DNA of 21,036 bases from positions 1 through 21,036 of the forward strand of contig MHHA01000065.1 of NCBI GenBank assembly GCA_001805845.1. The letters run 5' to 3'. Made by a program: the position numbers and the translations under genes. Every line of letters starts with the position of its first letter. Within the stretch, counting starts at the first letter, position 1. Below the pieces are notes generated by a model that was given only the letters and a program-made list of their open reading frames with translations, was not told where the DNA came from and made no database searches. Origin of the DNA: Omnitrophica WOR_2 bacterium RIFCSPLOWO2_12_FULL_46_30 (lineage in GTDB: Bacteria; Omnitrophota; Gorgyraeia; Gygaellales; UBA12090). Positions 1 to 7,135 of this stretch are shown here, piece by piece.

Positions 1-1
1 C

Positions 2-184
2 ATCTGTGGCGCGCCCTGCCCGGCTGAGTTAGAGGCATTAGGCGGGATGCATCAAAAGGCGGTATTCTGCGAATTTTATAAGGCGATAATCAAATACGCC
101 TTTAAACTCATCGCCGAAGGAAAAGAAAAATACTGCCTGCGTCCAGGTGTGTTAAACGAGCTTAGTTACCGGTATCAGCTGTAG
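2..184 (+). CDS. C-terminal fragment of an unrecognised protein (5' truncated by window)
   Basis: An open frame enters from the left edge and gives about 60 residues before a TAG stop. It begins with a cysteine/proline cluster (ICGAPCPAEL), followed by a helix-rich, Lys/Glu-rich stretch with further cysteines (VFCEF, KYCLRP). The two close cysteines suggest a metal or Fe-S site at the lost domain boundary, but I do not recognise the family. It lies immediately upstream of the cysteine-rich and B12-salvage genes in the same orientation, so it may belong to the same corrinoid pathway; that is inference from position only. The reading frame is consistent with coding (no internal stop, clean end before a stem-loop), which is why I list it despite its length. 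Confidence 0.6.
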   Translation: MCGAPCPAELEALGGMHQKAVFCEFYKAIIKYAFKLIAEGKEKYCLRPGVLNELSYRYQL

Positions 185-190
185 ATTTCT

Positions 191-209
191 AACGAGGCTC
201 GGCCTCGTT
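191..209 (+). other. Short perfect stem-loop between two genes
   Basis: The sequence AACGAGGC-TCG-GCCTCGTT forms an 8-bp perfect stem with a 3-nt loop, 7 nt after the upstream stop codon. No T-run follows, so it is not a standard intrinsic terminator. It may be an mRNA-stabilising or processing hairpin between the partial gene and the next one. Confidence 0.45.
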
Positions 210-242
210 AATCTCGCGGCAAAGGTTAGAGGAGGAAGACTA

Positions 243-533
243 ATGCTCAAAAGAATCAATAAAGCCTGTAGTTATTTTCCTTGCCATAAGGGCCTAGAGG
301 ATTGCGCCTTCTGTTATTGCCCCTTTTATCCCTGCAAGGATAAAAGCCTTGGACGCTATATACGATCTATAAAACTAAAGAAAAATATATGGTCATGCCA
401 GGATTGCAACTGGATACATAAGAAAAAGACAGCGGACCGTATTTATAAACTCATAAGGCGCAATTGGGTTACCATAAGAGAAGATATTGCGAGACGAACT
501 AGAAGCGTAGCAAGTTTAAGGGTTAATACATAG
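243..533 (+). CDS. Cysteine-rich small domain protein (CobZ-associated type, COG2158-like)
   Basis: This 96-residue protein carries eight cysteines in a tight pattern: C9, C14, C21, C24, C26, C31, C52 and C55, with H15 and H59. The motifs YFPCH, DCxFCYCPFYPC and WSCQDCNWIH are those of the cysteine-rich small domain found alone or fused to archaeal CobZ (alpha-ribazole phosphatase of B12 salvage). The pattern predicts binding of zinc or an Fe-S cluster; the biochemical role of the domain is not established to my knowledge. After residue ~75 there is a basic C-terminal tail of about 20 residues that I do not recognise. The start is supported by a strong Shine-Dalgarno (GAGGAGG, 7-8 nt upstream), one of the best in the window. 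It precedes a DUF71 protein and a B12 ABC importer, which supports a corrinoid role. Confidence 0.8.
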   Translation: MLKRINKACSYFPCHKGLEDCAFCYCPFYPCKDKSLGRYIRSIKLKKNIWSCQDCNWIHKKKTADRIYKLIRRNWVTIREDIARRTRSVASLRVNT

Positions 534-557
534 GGCTGATACAGCGAAGAGTTAAAG

Positions 558-1205
558 ATGAGGGTAGTTTCTTTATGGAGTGGCGGCAAGGATAGTTGTT
601 TCGCCTGTTATAAGGCGATGCAGTATGGACATCAAGTAGTCAGCCTTTTTAATTTTATTGATAAAAACAGAAAAACCTCCTTGTCTCACGGCCTTAGCCC
701 GGAGATTATTGCCAAGCAGGCAAAGTCTATAGGTATCCCTCTTCTGACAAAACCAATGCCAAAGGAGACTTACCGCGAGGACTTTAAAAAGTTGATTTTA
801 GAATGGAAAGAAAAGGAAAATATTCAGGGGATAGTCTTTGGCGATATATATCTAGAAGAACACAGGGATTGGATAGATAAAGTATGCGGGGAATCAAATC
901 TAGAGGCAATTTTTCCAATATGGATGATAGATACCAAAGAACTGGTGGAAAAAATAATTGATAGCGGGTTTAAAGCAATTGTGGTTAGCGCAAGAGCCGA
1001 TATAGAGGCAAGCGAAAAATGGTTAGGCAGTATTATTGATAAAGATTTTATCCAAGGATTAGCTTCCGGGATTGACCCCTGTGCAGAAAATGGAGAGTTC
1101 CATACTTTTGTTTTCGACGGGCCATTGTTTAATCAGCCGGTAGCCTTTAGCCTGGGTAAAAAGATATTAAAAGAGAAATGTTGGTTTTTAGAGCTTATTG
1201 CCTGA
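558..1205 (+). CDS. DUF71/COG2102 ATP-pyrophosphatase, predicted B12-salvage type (diphthine-ammonia ligase homologue)
   Basis: This is a 215-residue member of the family typified by MJ0570 and eukaryotic Dph6. The N-terminus has the PP-loop SGGKDS at residues 8-13, which binds ATP for adenylation. The conserved C-terminal block GIDPCAENGEFHTFVFDGP is also present. In archaea and eukaryotes the family amidates diphthine on EF2. Bacteria lack diphthamide, and comparative genomics has predicted a bacterial subgroup acting in B12 salvage, possibly amidating a corrinoid side chain. The context here (Cys-rich CobZ-type domain upstream, BtuFCD downstream, cobalamin riboswitch nearby) fits that subgroup. 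The start ATG has only a weak upstream purine stretch (GAAGAG). It ends 4 nt before the likely ATG of the next gene. The fold is clear; the B12 function is inferred from context. Confidence 0.87.
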   Translation: MRVVSLWSGGKDSCFACYKAMQYGHQVVSLFNFIDKNRKTSLSHGLSPEIIAKQAKSIGIPLLTKPMPKETYREDFKKLILEWKEKENIQGIVFGDIYLEEHRDWIDKVCGESNLEAIFPIWMIDTKELVEKIIDSGFKAIVVSARADIEASEKWLGSIIDKDFIQGLASGIDPCAENGEFHTFVFDGPLFNQPVAFSLGKKILKEKCWFLELIA

Positions 1206-1209
1206 ATTT

Positions 1210-2061
1210 ATGCCGCTAGATAAAATTAAAACTGCAGTGATTTGGATTTTATTATCTTTTCTATTTTTCTCTCCTTCGGTAAATCCATCTCCAGAAGATG
1301 GCCTCCCCCGGAGAATCGTCTCTTTAGGCTCAACGCTCACCGAAGAGCTTTATCTTTTAGGCGCGGGGGATAACCTGATTGCGGATACGCTCTATTGCCA
1401 AAGGCCCCCGCAGGCAAAATTAAAAGAAAAGGTAGGGACGATAATTGCTGCTGATTTGGAAAAGATTGTAAGCTTGAAGCCGGACCTGGTGCTGGCTACT
1501 TCTTTAACTAATCCTGCGGTAAAAGAAAAACTTAAAAACCTGGGAATACGCGTAGTTGATTTTCCTTTAGCCAGGAATTTTCAAGAACTCTGCGGGCATT
1601 TTGTGGAATTAGGTAAAGTTGTGGGCAAGGAAGATGCGGCTAAGAAAATCATCAATTCATCCAGGGAAAAGATAGAGGCGCTTAAAAAGAAGATTCAGGG
1701 CTTGCCTAAACCAAAGGTTTTCATGCAGATGGGGGCAAACCCGTTATTCGCGGTAACTAAGGATTATTTTTTGAATGATTTTATAGAGTTTGCCGGGGGA
1801 ATAAATATTGCCGCGCAGGCAAAGAGCGGCCTTTACAGCCGTGAAGAAGTTATCAGGCAGAATCCAGATATAATCATTATTACAGCTATGGGTTTATTGG
1901 CAGAGAAAGAGAGAGAGCAGTGGTTTACCTTTAGTGGGTTGAATGCGGTTAAAAACAGCCGAATTTACGTAATGGATACCTATAAACTTTGCGGCCCTAC
2001 CCCGGTAAGTTTTGTTGAGGCGTTAGAAGAATTAATTGAGATTTTCCATCCCCGTTCATAA
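1210..2061 (+). CDS. btuF: Periplasmic substrate-binding protein of a cobalamin-type ABC importer (BtuF-like)
   Basis: This predicted corrinoid-binding periplasmic protein of about 283 residues starts with a signal peptide (hydrophobic core around TAVIWILLSFLFF). It then has the class III helical-backbone periplasmic binding fold: RIVSLGSTLTEELYLLGAG near the mature N-terminus, the linker-type segment LEKIVSLKPDLVLATS, and C-terminal NPDIIIITAMG. BtuF, FhuD and haem-binding proteins share this fold, so ligand identity rests on the neighbours. I chose ATG 1210; an in-frame TTG at 1198 overlaps the upstream stop and would add four residues. Neither has a clear Shine-Dalgarno, so translational coupling to the upstream gene is likely. 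The permease begins 12 nt downstream. Confidence 0.85.
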   Translation: MPLDKIKTAVIWILLSFLFFSPSVNPSPEDGLPRRIVSLGSTLTEELYLLGAGDNLIADTLYCQRPPQAKLKEKVGTIIAADLEKIVSLKPDLVLATSLTNPAVKEKLKNLGIRVVDFPLARNFQELCGHFVELGKVVGKEDAAKKIINSSREKIEALKKKIQGLPKPKVFMQMGANPLFAVTKDYFLNDFIEFAGGINIAAQAKSGLYSREEVIRQNPDIIIITAMGLLAEKEREQWFTFSGLNAVKNSRIYVMDTYKLCGPTPVSFVEALEELIEIFHPRS

Positions 2062-2073
2062 AGCCAATATGTT

Positions 2074-3078
2074 ATGAAAAGCAATAAAAAAATAACCCGC
2101 TGGTGTATCTATCTGTTTGTATTAGGGATAATTCTTTTAGGAATAAGCCTTCTCTCTCTTTGCGTAGGCTCTGCGGCCATACCGGTGAGGAAAATTATTT
2201 CTCTGCTTTCTAAAGCAAGCGATAGCGCGGAATACAGCATTCTTTTTAACATTCGCCTGCCGCGCATTATCATGGGATTCGCGGTTGGCGGCGCTTTAAG
2301 CATCTCAGGAGTTATCTTACAGGGAATGTTTCGCAATCCTCTGGTCGAGCCTTATACCCTGGGCATTTCAGGCGGCGCGGCCTTGGGCGTAGTTTTAAGC
2401 ATTATTGCCGGATTAAGCCGGAGGCTGGGAGGCATTAGTTTACCGGTAAGCGGTTTTCTGGGAGCAATCTTAGTTATCATTTTAGTATTTTATTTGAGCA
2501 TAAGAAAACGGGTATTAAGGATACAGGGGCTTTTGCTTTATGGCGTAATGATAAGCTTTGTCTCTTCATCATTGATTATGCTCTTGATGGCAATTTCAGG
2601 CGCTGATGAACTAAGGGGAATTGTTTTCTGGATAATGGGCTCATTGGAACAGCCGAATTGGTTATTGATCAAAACCGCGGTCTGGGTTTCTATTTCGGGA
2701 TTAATTATTGCCTATTTCTTTAGCCTTCAACTCAACGCTCTTTCTTTAGGAGAAGAAGACGCTCGGGCCTTAGGCATAAACGTAGAAAATACTAAAAAGG
2801 TATTATTTTTACTCACCTCGGTGCTTACCGGAATGAGTGTTTCCATCTGCGGGATAATCGGCTTTGTGGGATTGATTGTGCCGCATTTCATCCGTCTCTT
2901 GGTAGGTAATGACCAGAGGATTCTTTTGGGGGCGTCTTTTTTGTGCGGAAGCAGCTTTTTGATCCTCTCGGATACTTTAGCTAGGACAATAATCGCGCCA
3001 ACCGAACTTCCCGTAGGAGTAATTACCGGTATCATTGGCGGGTCTGTTTTTATCTTTGCCTTGACTAAGTTTAAATAA
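2074..3078 (+). CDS. btuC: FecCD-family ABC permease, cobalamin/iron-chelate type (BtuC-like)
   Basis: This 334-residue polytopic inner-membrane protein of the FecCD/BtuC family forms the translocation pore, probably as a homodimer. An N-terminal hydrophobic helix (about residues 11-31) is followed by family hallmarks: LRLPRI-type NIRLPRIIMGFAVGGALSISG, GMFRNPLVEPYTLGISGGAALG, the cytoplasmic coupling segment around LSLGEEDARALGIN, and IIGFVGLIVPHFIRLLVGND. The final helices contain SDTLARTIIAPTELPVGVITG, a classical C-terminal signature. Length agrees with BtuC (about 325). The start has no obvious Shine-Dalgarno. It sits between the binding protein and the ATPase, one nucleotide from the latter, which is consistent with one transcript. 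Confidence 0.92.
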   Translation: MKSNKKITRWCIYLFVLGIILLGISLLSLCVGSAAIPVRKIISLLSKASDSAEYSILFNIRLPRIIMGFAVGGALSISGVILQGMFRNPLVEPYTLGISGGAALGVVLSIIAGLSRRLGGISLPVSGFLGAILVIILVFYLSIRKRVLRIQGLLLYGVMISFVSSSLIMLLMAISGADELRGIVFWIMGSLEQPNWLLIKTAVWVSISGLIIAYFFSLQLNALSLGEEDARALGINVENTKKVLFLLTSVLTGMSVSICGIIGFVGLIVPHFIRLLVGNDQRILLGASFLCGSSFLILSDTLARTIIAPTELPVGVITGIIGGSVFIFALTKFK

Positions 3079-3079
3079 G

Positions 3080-3907
3080 ATGATGAATACGCTGCTAGAG
3101 ATAAAGGGCTTAACCTGCGGATACGATGCGCGCTTTTTCATTCAGGAGATAAACTTTAGCTTAGAGGAAAAAGAATTCGTGGGGATAATTGGCCCTAACG
3201 GCTCAGGCAAAACTACATTCTTACGCGCAATAACCCGTTTCCTTAAAAGCCAAAAGGGCACAGTCATTTTTAAGGGGAGGGATGTCCGGCAGATTGGGTT
3301 TAAGGAATTCGCCAGAAAAATAGCGGTAGTTTCCCAAAATCAACCGGTAAATGATATAACGGTAGAGGAGTTTGTGCTTTTAGGCAGGATTCCTCATTTT
3401 GAAAAGATGCAGTTTTTAGAAACCGCGCATGATTTTGAGATTGCCCGCAAGGTTATGTCATTAACCCAAACGTCTAAATTTAAGGATAGGTTGATGCGGG
3501 AATTAAGCGGCGGGGAAAGGCAATTAGCTTTTATTGCCCGGGCATTAGCCCAGGAGCCGCAATTGCTTCTTTTGGATGAGCCGACAACACACTTAGATAT
3601 AGGCCATCAGGTGGCGGTATTAGATTTATTGAAAAAGCTTAACCGGGAATGCGGGCTTACGGTGATTATAGTTCTGCACGACCTTAATTTAGCCAGCGAA
3701 TATTGCCAAAGATTAGTGCTTATGCGTGAAGGAAGAATTTATAAAGCCGGCCATCCCGATGAGGTATTATCTTATCAGATTATTGAAGAGGTCTATAAGA
3801 CAGTGGTGGTAGTGGAAAAGAATCCCATTTCTTTAAGGCCCTACGTATTGCTTGTGCCAGAAGAAGAAAGGCGTGCGAGGAGTAAAAAATATGGAAAGGA
3901 GGAGTGA
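3080..3907 (+). CDS. btuD: ABC importer ATPase (BtuD-like)
   Basis: This 275-residue ATPase energises the BtuC-type permease. The motifs are intact: Walker A GPNGSGKT at residues 38-45, Q-loop near Q86, ABC signature LSGGE at 142-146, Walker B LLLLDE at 162-167, D-loop THLD and H-loop H200 (VLHDLN). After the ATPase domain there is an approximately 35-residue charged tail. The start is one base past the permease stop and lacks a Shine-Dalgarno; a second in-frame ATG follows directly. The coding region ends just before a cobalamin riboswitch that serves the next gene, so transcript reading through from the importer would run into the switch. Sequence alone cannot separate BtuD from FecE/FhuC; the locus supports corrinoids. 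Confidence 0.92.
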   Translation: MMNTLLEIKGLTCGYDARFFIQEINFSLEEKEFVGIIGPNGSGKTTFLRAITRFLKSQKGTVIFKGRDVRQIGFKEFARKIAVVSQNQPVNDITVEEFVLLGRIPHFEKMQFLETAHDFEIARKVMSLTQTSKFKDRLMRELSGGERQLAFIARALAQEPQLLLLDEPTTHLDIGHQVAVLDLLKKLNRECGLTVIIVLHDLNLASEYCQRLVLMREGRIYKAGHPDEVLSYQIIEEVYKTVVVVEKNPISLRPYVLLVPEEERRARSKKYGKEE

Positions 3908-3945
3908 AGAGAGAGGGTGTGGAGGTGTATTGGAAAAATTAACCG

Positions 3946-4039
3946 GACAGGTAAAGGAAATCTCTGTGTGATCCAGAGTGCTGCCTGCGCAACGGTAATT
4001 TCCGATTGTCTATCGGATGAGCCCGGACGATTGCCTGTT
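3946..4039 (+). promoter_or_regulatory. Cobalamin riboswitch (compact form) controlling the TonB-dependent receptor
   Basis: The core shows the expected elements in order. A closing stem pairs GACAGGTAA (3946-3954) with TTGCCTGTT (4031-4039). The GGAAA purine block is followed by a small hairpin CTCTG/CAGAG (3962-3978). The conserved segment CTGCCTGCGCAACGGTAA (3981-3998) matches the usual GCTGCCCGCAACTGTAA. A hairpin TCCGAT/ATCGGA (4001-4017) precedes the B12 box AGCCCGGACGATTGCCTG (4020-4037). At roughly 95-120 nt it is shorter than long AdoCbl switches and resembles class II types. Six T residues (4038-4043) directly follow the closing stem, and the start codon lies about 33 nt downstream, so control could be by termination or by blocking translation. 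The switch is expected to lower receptor expression when B12 is plentiful. Confidence 0.88.
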
Positions 4040-4071
4040 TTTTGGGAAGTATTTTCGCCAGGAGAAGAAAG

Positions 4072-5910
4072 ATGAAAAATAAAATAGCAGTTTACTTGAC
4101 AATAGCGAGCGGGTTATTGCTGATGGTTATTTCATATGTATATGCTGATCTGGCTATGGAATTGGAGGATATTGTGATTACCCCATCAAGGGCCAAAGAG
4201 CCTTCCGAAGAATCCGGACGCCTGGTGGATGTAATAACGGCAAAGGATTTGCAGTATCTTAATCTTGAGGATGTTTCAGATGTTTTAAAATATACTCCGG
4301 CGGTAAAAATAAACAATTACGGAGCCCTGGGAGCGCAAAAAACAATTACTATGCGCGGCTCAACCGCTTCGCAGGTTCTGGTATTGTTAGACGGCAGGCC
4401 GCTGAACAGCCCGCGCTCGGGGGATGTTGACTTAAGCACCATACCTTTAGAAAATATTGAGAGAATAGAAATAATGCGCGGCCCCGGCTCCAGCATATAT
4501 GGCTCAGGTGCTATGGGCGGAGTGGTAAATATCGTTACTAAAGACATTCCTGAGCAGGGGCGGGAAACCGAACTCTCAAGCAGTTTTGGGACATTCAGGA
4601 CTTATCAGGAACAGCTGTCTTACGGGATGAAACTGAAAAATTTTGGCTACCGGATTACGGCTGGATATCAAAGTTCAGAAGGACACCGCGATAACGCTGG
4701 ATATAATGCCAAGGATATAAACGGAAAATTGGTATATGAGTTTAACCGGAAAAATAAGCTCACTTTTAATACCGGAGCATATAAAGATAAGGCAGGCACT
4801 CCGGGCTCGATACTCTCGCCCGATCTTAATGATAAACAGCTCCACCGGAAAAACTTCTTTGACCTGAATTGGGAGGTCAGCCCGTGGCAGGATAAGGATT
4901 TTGAGATCTTAAGCCGCCTCTATCAAAATTATGACCGCCTTGAATTCATTGAGACGCCGGAGCCATTAGATAAAACCACCCATGCTACGAAATCGCTGGG
5001 GGCAAACCTGCAATTCAATCAAAAAATATCGCCACTCTACGCTGTAATATACGGTTTTGACTGGGCGCAGCATTTTAATGACAGCACGGCAACTGCCAAG
5101 CATGAATATGTGGCTCGTGCAGGATATTTGAAGAATCAGCTGGATCTCTTTAAGAATTTTAAAATAGACCTCGGGGTAAGATTAGATGATTATTCCAATT
5201 TCGGCAGCGAGATCTCACCTTCGGCAAATTTTCTCTATAAGCTAAAGGGTGATCTTAATCTGCATCTATTAATTGCCCGCTCATTTCGCGCCCCTACCTT
5301 TAATGACCTCTATTGGCCGGCGGATGGCTTTTCGCAAGGGAATCCTAATTTAAGGCCTGAAAAGGGGGTAAGCGCAGAATTTGGAATAGAAAAGAAATTT
5401 TCAGAACGCATGAAATTTGTTCTTTCATATTTTCGCAGCGATTACGATAATCTGATTAAATGGCAGGAAGATAGCGACGCCATCTGGAGGCCGAAGAATA
5501 TCGATTCCGCAGTAATCAACGGTATCGAGCAGACCGTTGAGATGGAACCCCTTGAGCATTTAGTGCTTAAGATTGACTATACCTATCTCAGGGCAAAGGA
5601 TGAGAAAACCCACAAATTCCTTACCTATCAGCCAAAGCATAAATCCAGTTTATCCGTTGATTATACCGGATTCAAAGGCTATTCGCTAGGGCTAAGCGGG
5701 CAATTTATGGACAGGTCGTTTCACAATGCGGATAACACAATTTATCTAAAAAGGTATTACACCCTCGGTTTAAGATTTTCTAAAACACTGAAAGAACACC
5801 TTGAGTTCTTTTGTAATATAGATAATCTTTTAAATAAAAAATATCAGAGTGTGCGTAATTATCCGTTACCCGGATTTTCTTTCAGGAGCGGCATGAGGGT
5901 TAAATTTTAG
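4072..5910 (+). CDS. btuB: TonB-dependent outer-membrane receptor, cobalamin type (BtuB-like)
   Basis: This outer-membrane beta-barrel of about 612 residues should import corrinoids using TonB energy. A signal peptide (KIAVYLTIASGLLLMVISYVYA) precedes a TonB box-like EDIVITPSR. The plug domain follows (VITAKDLQYLNLEDVSDVLK, MRGSTASQVLVLLDGRPLNS, IERIEIMRGPGSSIYGSGAM, VVNIVTK). The rest is alternating beta strands ending in a terminal phenylalanine (GMRVKF), as expected for barrel assembly. Length is close to E. coli BtuB (614). I chose ATG 4072, preceded by AGGAGAAG; a longer frame from TTG 4042 would begin inside the riboswitch T-run and bury the signal peptide. The upstream riboswitch makes corrinoid the likely ligand. 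Confidence 0.93.
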   Translation: MKNKIAVYLTIASGLLLMVISYVYADLAMELEDIVITPSRAKEPSEESGRLVDVITAKDLQYLNLEDVSDVLKYTPAVKINNYGALGAQKTITMRGSTASQVLVLLDGRPLNSPRSGDVDLSTIPLENIERIEIMRGPGSSIYGSGAMGGVVNIVTKDIPEQGRETELSSSFGTFRTYQEQLSYGMKLKNFGYRITAGYQSSEGHRDNAGYNAKDINGKLVYEFNRKNKLTFNTGAYKDKAGTPGSILSPDLNDKQLHRKNFFDLNWEVSPWQDKDFEILSRLYQNYDRLEFIETPEPLDKTTHATKSLGANLQFNQKISPLYAVIYGFDWAQHFNDSTATAKHEYVARAGYLKNQLDLFKNFKIDLGVRLDDYSNFGSEISPSANFLYKLKGDLNLHLLIARSFRAPTFNDLYWPADGFSQGNPNLRPEKGVSAEFGIEKKFSERMKFVLSYFRSDYDNLIKWQEDSDAIWRPKNIDSAVINGIEQTVEMEPLEHLVLKIDYTYLRAKDEKTHKFLTYQPKHKSSLSVDYTGFKGYSLGLSGQFMDRSFHNADNTIYLKRYYTLGLRFSKTLKEHLEFFCNIDNLLNKKYQSVRNYPLPGFSFRSGMRVKF

Positions 5911-5918
5911 ATTTCAGG

Positions 5919-5946
5919 TTGAATCCCGCTAAAAATCTGCTATAGT
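5919..5946 (+). promoter_or_regulatory. Candidate sigma-70 promoter for the TonB-like gene, possibly giving a leaderless mRNA
   Basis: TTGAAT (5919-5924), a 16-nt spacer and TATAGT (5941-5946) lie in the short gap after the receptor gene. The -10 ends 6 nt before the ATG at 5953, so transcription would begin at or next to the start codon. No Shine-Dalgarno is present. The match is reasonable but short motifs can occur by chance. Confidence 0.5.
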
Positions 5947-5952
5947 AAAGTT

Positions 5953-6681
5953 ATGCACCGTGCAACCAGATTCCCGGCGGCCTTAGGTATATCAGCGCTG
6001 CTGCATATAGCGCTCCTCCTTTCCTTAGTGGCTTTGAATATTTTACCGGCGCAGAAGGTTTTGAATCAGATAGAAGTAAGTTACCTTAAGTTGAAGCCCA
6101 AGGCCGTACTGCTTGACACTTTAGCGGACTCCAGGCGCAGCCGAACCATTGAAAAGAGGATAGTTGAGGAACTTACCCACAGGGATTTTCAAAAAATTGT
6201 CCCGGGCCAGCGTATTCTTTTGTCCGACAAAAACGAAATTCCTGAGGCAGGCATACTTTTCCAAAAACCAGTTGTGACAAAGACCGAGTTTCTCAATCCC
6301 GATGCAATAAAACTATCTTTAGGCGAAGGCGAAATGGGTTCTTTGAGTAAACTGCAGGAAAATCCCGCTTACCTTACTTACAATAATACGATACGGTATA
6401 GTATTTGGCGTTCCCTGACCAATAAATTTTTTAGTATAAATAAATCCTATAATCTCAAAGATAAAGGATTGGTATATTTAAAATTTACCTTAAATCGCAA
6501 TGGGTCGCTTAAGGAATATCAGGTGATTGATGAAAAAAGCAGGGCCAGCGCTGAGTTGAAACAAATAGCCATAGAAGGTTTACTTGATGCCTCGCCATTT
6601 GAATCCGCGCCTAAGGAGTTAGATGCTCCGGTGCTTACCTTTAGCCTTGTTATTCATTTTATACGAGAAGAAAATGAGTAA
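5953..6681 (+). CDS. TonB-like energy transducer
   Basis: This 242-residue protein has one N-terminal membrane anchor (LGISALLHIALLLSLVALNI, about residues 12-31), a periplasmic linker and a C-terminal TonB-type domain from about residue 140 (YNNTIRYSIWRSLTNKF, GLVYLKFTLNRNGSLKEYQV, IEGLLDASPFESAP, LTFSLVIHF). The strand-helix-strand pattern and the G-x-V-x-L-x-F-x-L-x-x-x-G core match TonB C-termini, which touch the receptor's TonB box. The linker lacks the long Pro-Lys/Pro-Glu run of enterobacterial TonB. Its position directly after the BtuB-like receptor suggests a dedicated transducer for corrinoid import. No ExbB/ExbD genes are in the window. The start ATG has no Shine-Dalgarno and lies just after a -10-like box. 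Confidence 0.78.
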   Translation: MHRATRFPAALGISALLHIALLLSLVALNILPAQKVLNQIEVSYLKLKPKAVLLDTLADSRRSRTIEKRIVEELTHRDFQKIVPGQRILLSDKNEIPEAGILFQKPVVTKTEFLNPDAIKLSLGEGEMGSLSKLQENPAYLTYNNTIRYSIWRSLTNKFFSINKSYNLKDKGLVYLKFTLNRNGSLKEYQVIDEKSRASAELKQIAIEGLLDASPFESAPKELDAPVLTFSLVIHFIREENE

Positions 6682-6719
6682 TGACGCCTTGCCCATTCCT
6701 GTTGCTTACTTTGAGTTTA

Positions 6720-6748
6720 TTGACATAGCCGCTCAAAGATGATATGAT
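6720..6748 (+). promoter_or_regulatory. Near-consensus sigma-70 promoter of rpsU
   Basis: TTGACA at 6720-6725, a 17-nt spacer and TATGAT at 6743-6748 make one of the cleanest housekeeping promoters in the window. Predicted transcription start is about 6755, giving an approximately 18-nt leader that contains the AGGAG ribosome-binding site. Confidence 0.8.
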
Positions 6749-6772
6749 AAACCCAAAAGGAGATGATACTAT

Positions 6773-6925
6773 ATGTCTGAGGTGATGGTGAGAAAAGATG
6801 AGTCGTTTGAGTCCGCCTTAAGGAGATTTAAGAAAAAAATTGATAAAGACGGGATTCTCAAGGAAGTCCGCGACCGCAAGCACTATGAAAAACCGAGCGA
6901 GCGCAGGCGCAATAGAGGCAAATAG
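6773..6925 (+). CDS. rpsU: 30S ribosomal protein S21
   Basis: This is a 50-residue basic protein from ATG to TAG. The N-terminus SEVMVRKDESFESALRRFKK and the sequence KEVRDRKHYEKPSERRRNR match bacterial bS21, a small-subunit protein near the mRNA exit that helps initiation with Shine-Dalgarno interactions. The C-terminus is short (ends NRGK), as in many non-enterobacterial S21 proteins. The start is fixed by AGGAG at 6758-6762, 10 nt upstream, and by a near-consensus promoter. It appears to be its own transcription unit between the corrinoid locus and the next gene cluster. Confidence 0.93.
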   Translation: MSEVMVRKDESFESALRRFKKKIDKDGILKEVRDRKHYEKPSERRRNRGK

Positions 6926-6949
6926 GTTACTGAGGAATGTAGAAGTAAT

Positions 6950-7112
6950 GGAAATCTCTATTCGCACACGAAAATTTTTCACCGTCTTGCTCGCGGCTTA
7001 CGACTCGCTCATTTTGACGCCTTTCGTTTGTTGCCTGCTGCATTCGCTCGTCGTAATTCCTTGCAGACTCTTGGCAAAAATTTTCTAATTGTGTGCTCGT
7101 CATGAGATTTCC
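6950..7112 (+). repeat. 163-bp imperfect palindromic element
   Basis: The outer blocks are perfect inverted repeats in matched order: GGAAATCTC (6950-6958) with GAGATTTCC (7104-7112), GCACAC (6964-6969) with GTGTGC (7091-7096), and AAAATTTTT (6971-6979) with AAAAATTTT (7076-7084). Spacers between blocks differ on the two sides, and the central approximately 95 bp are less symmetric. The stretch is free of a credible gene on either strand. It looks like a miniature inverted-repeat element or a large structured 3' UTR of rpsU; I cannot tell which, and I see no second copy in the window. Confidence 0.6.
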
Positions 7113-7135
7113 CTTACTTTTGCATAATTCAATAA

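Noticed and set aside
4042..4071. TTG start giving a 10-residue longer BtuB
   Set aside because: It lies in the riboswitch T-run and would hide a clear signal peptide; ATG 4072 has AGGAGAAG upstream.
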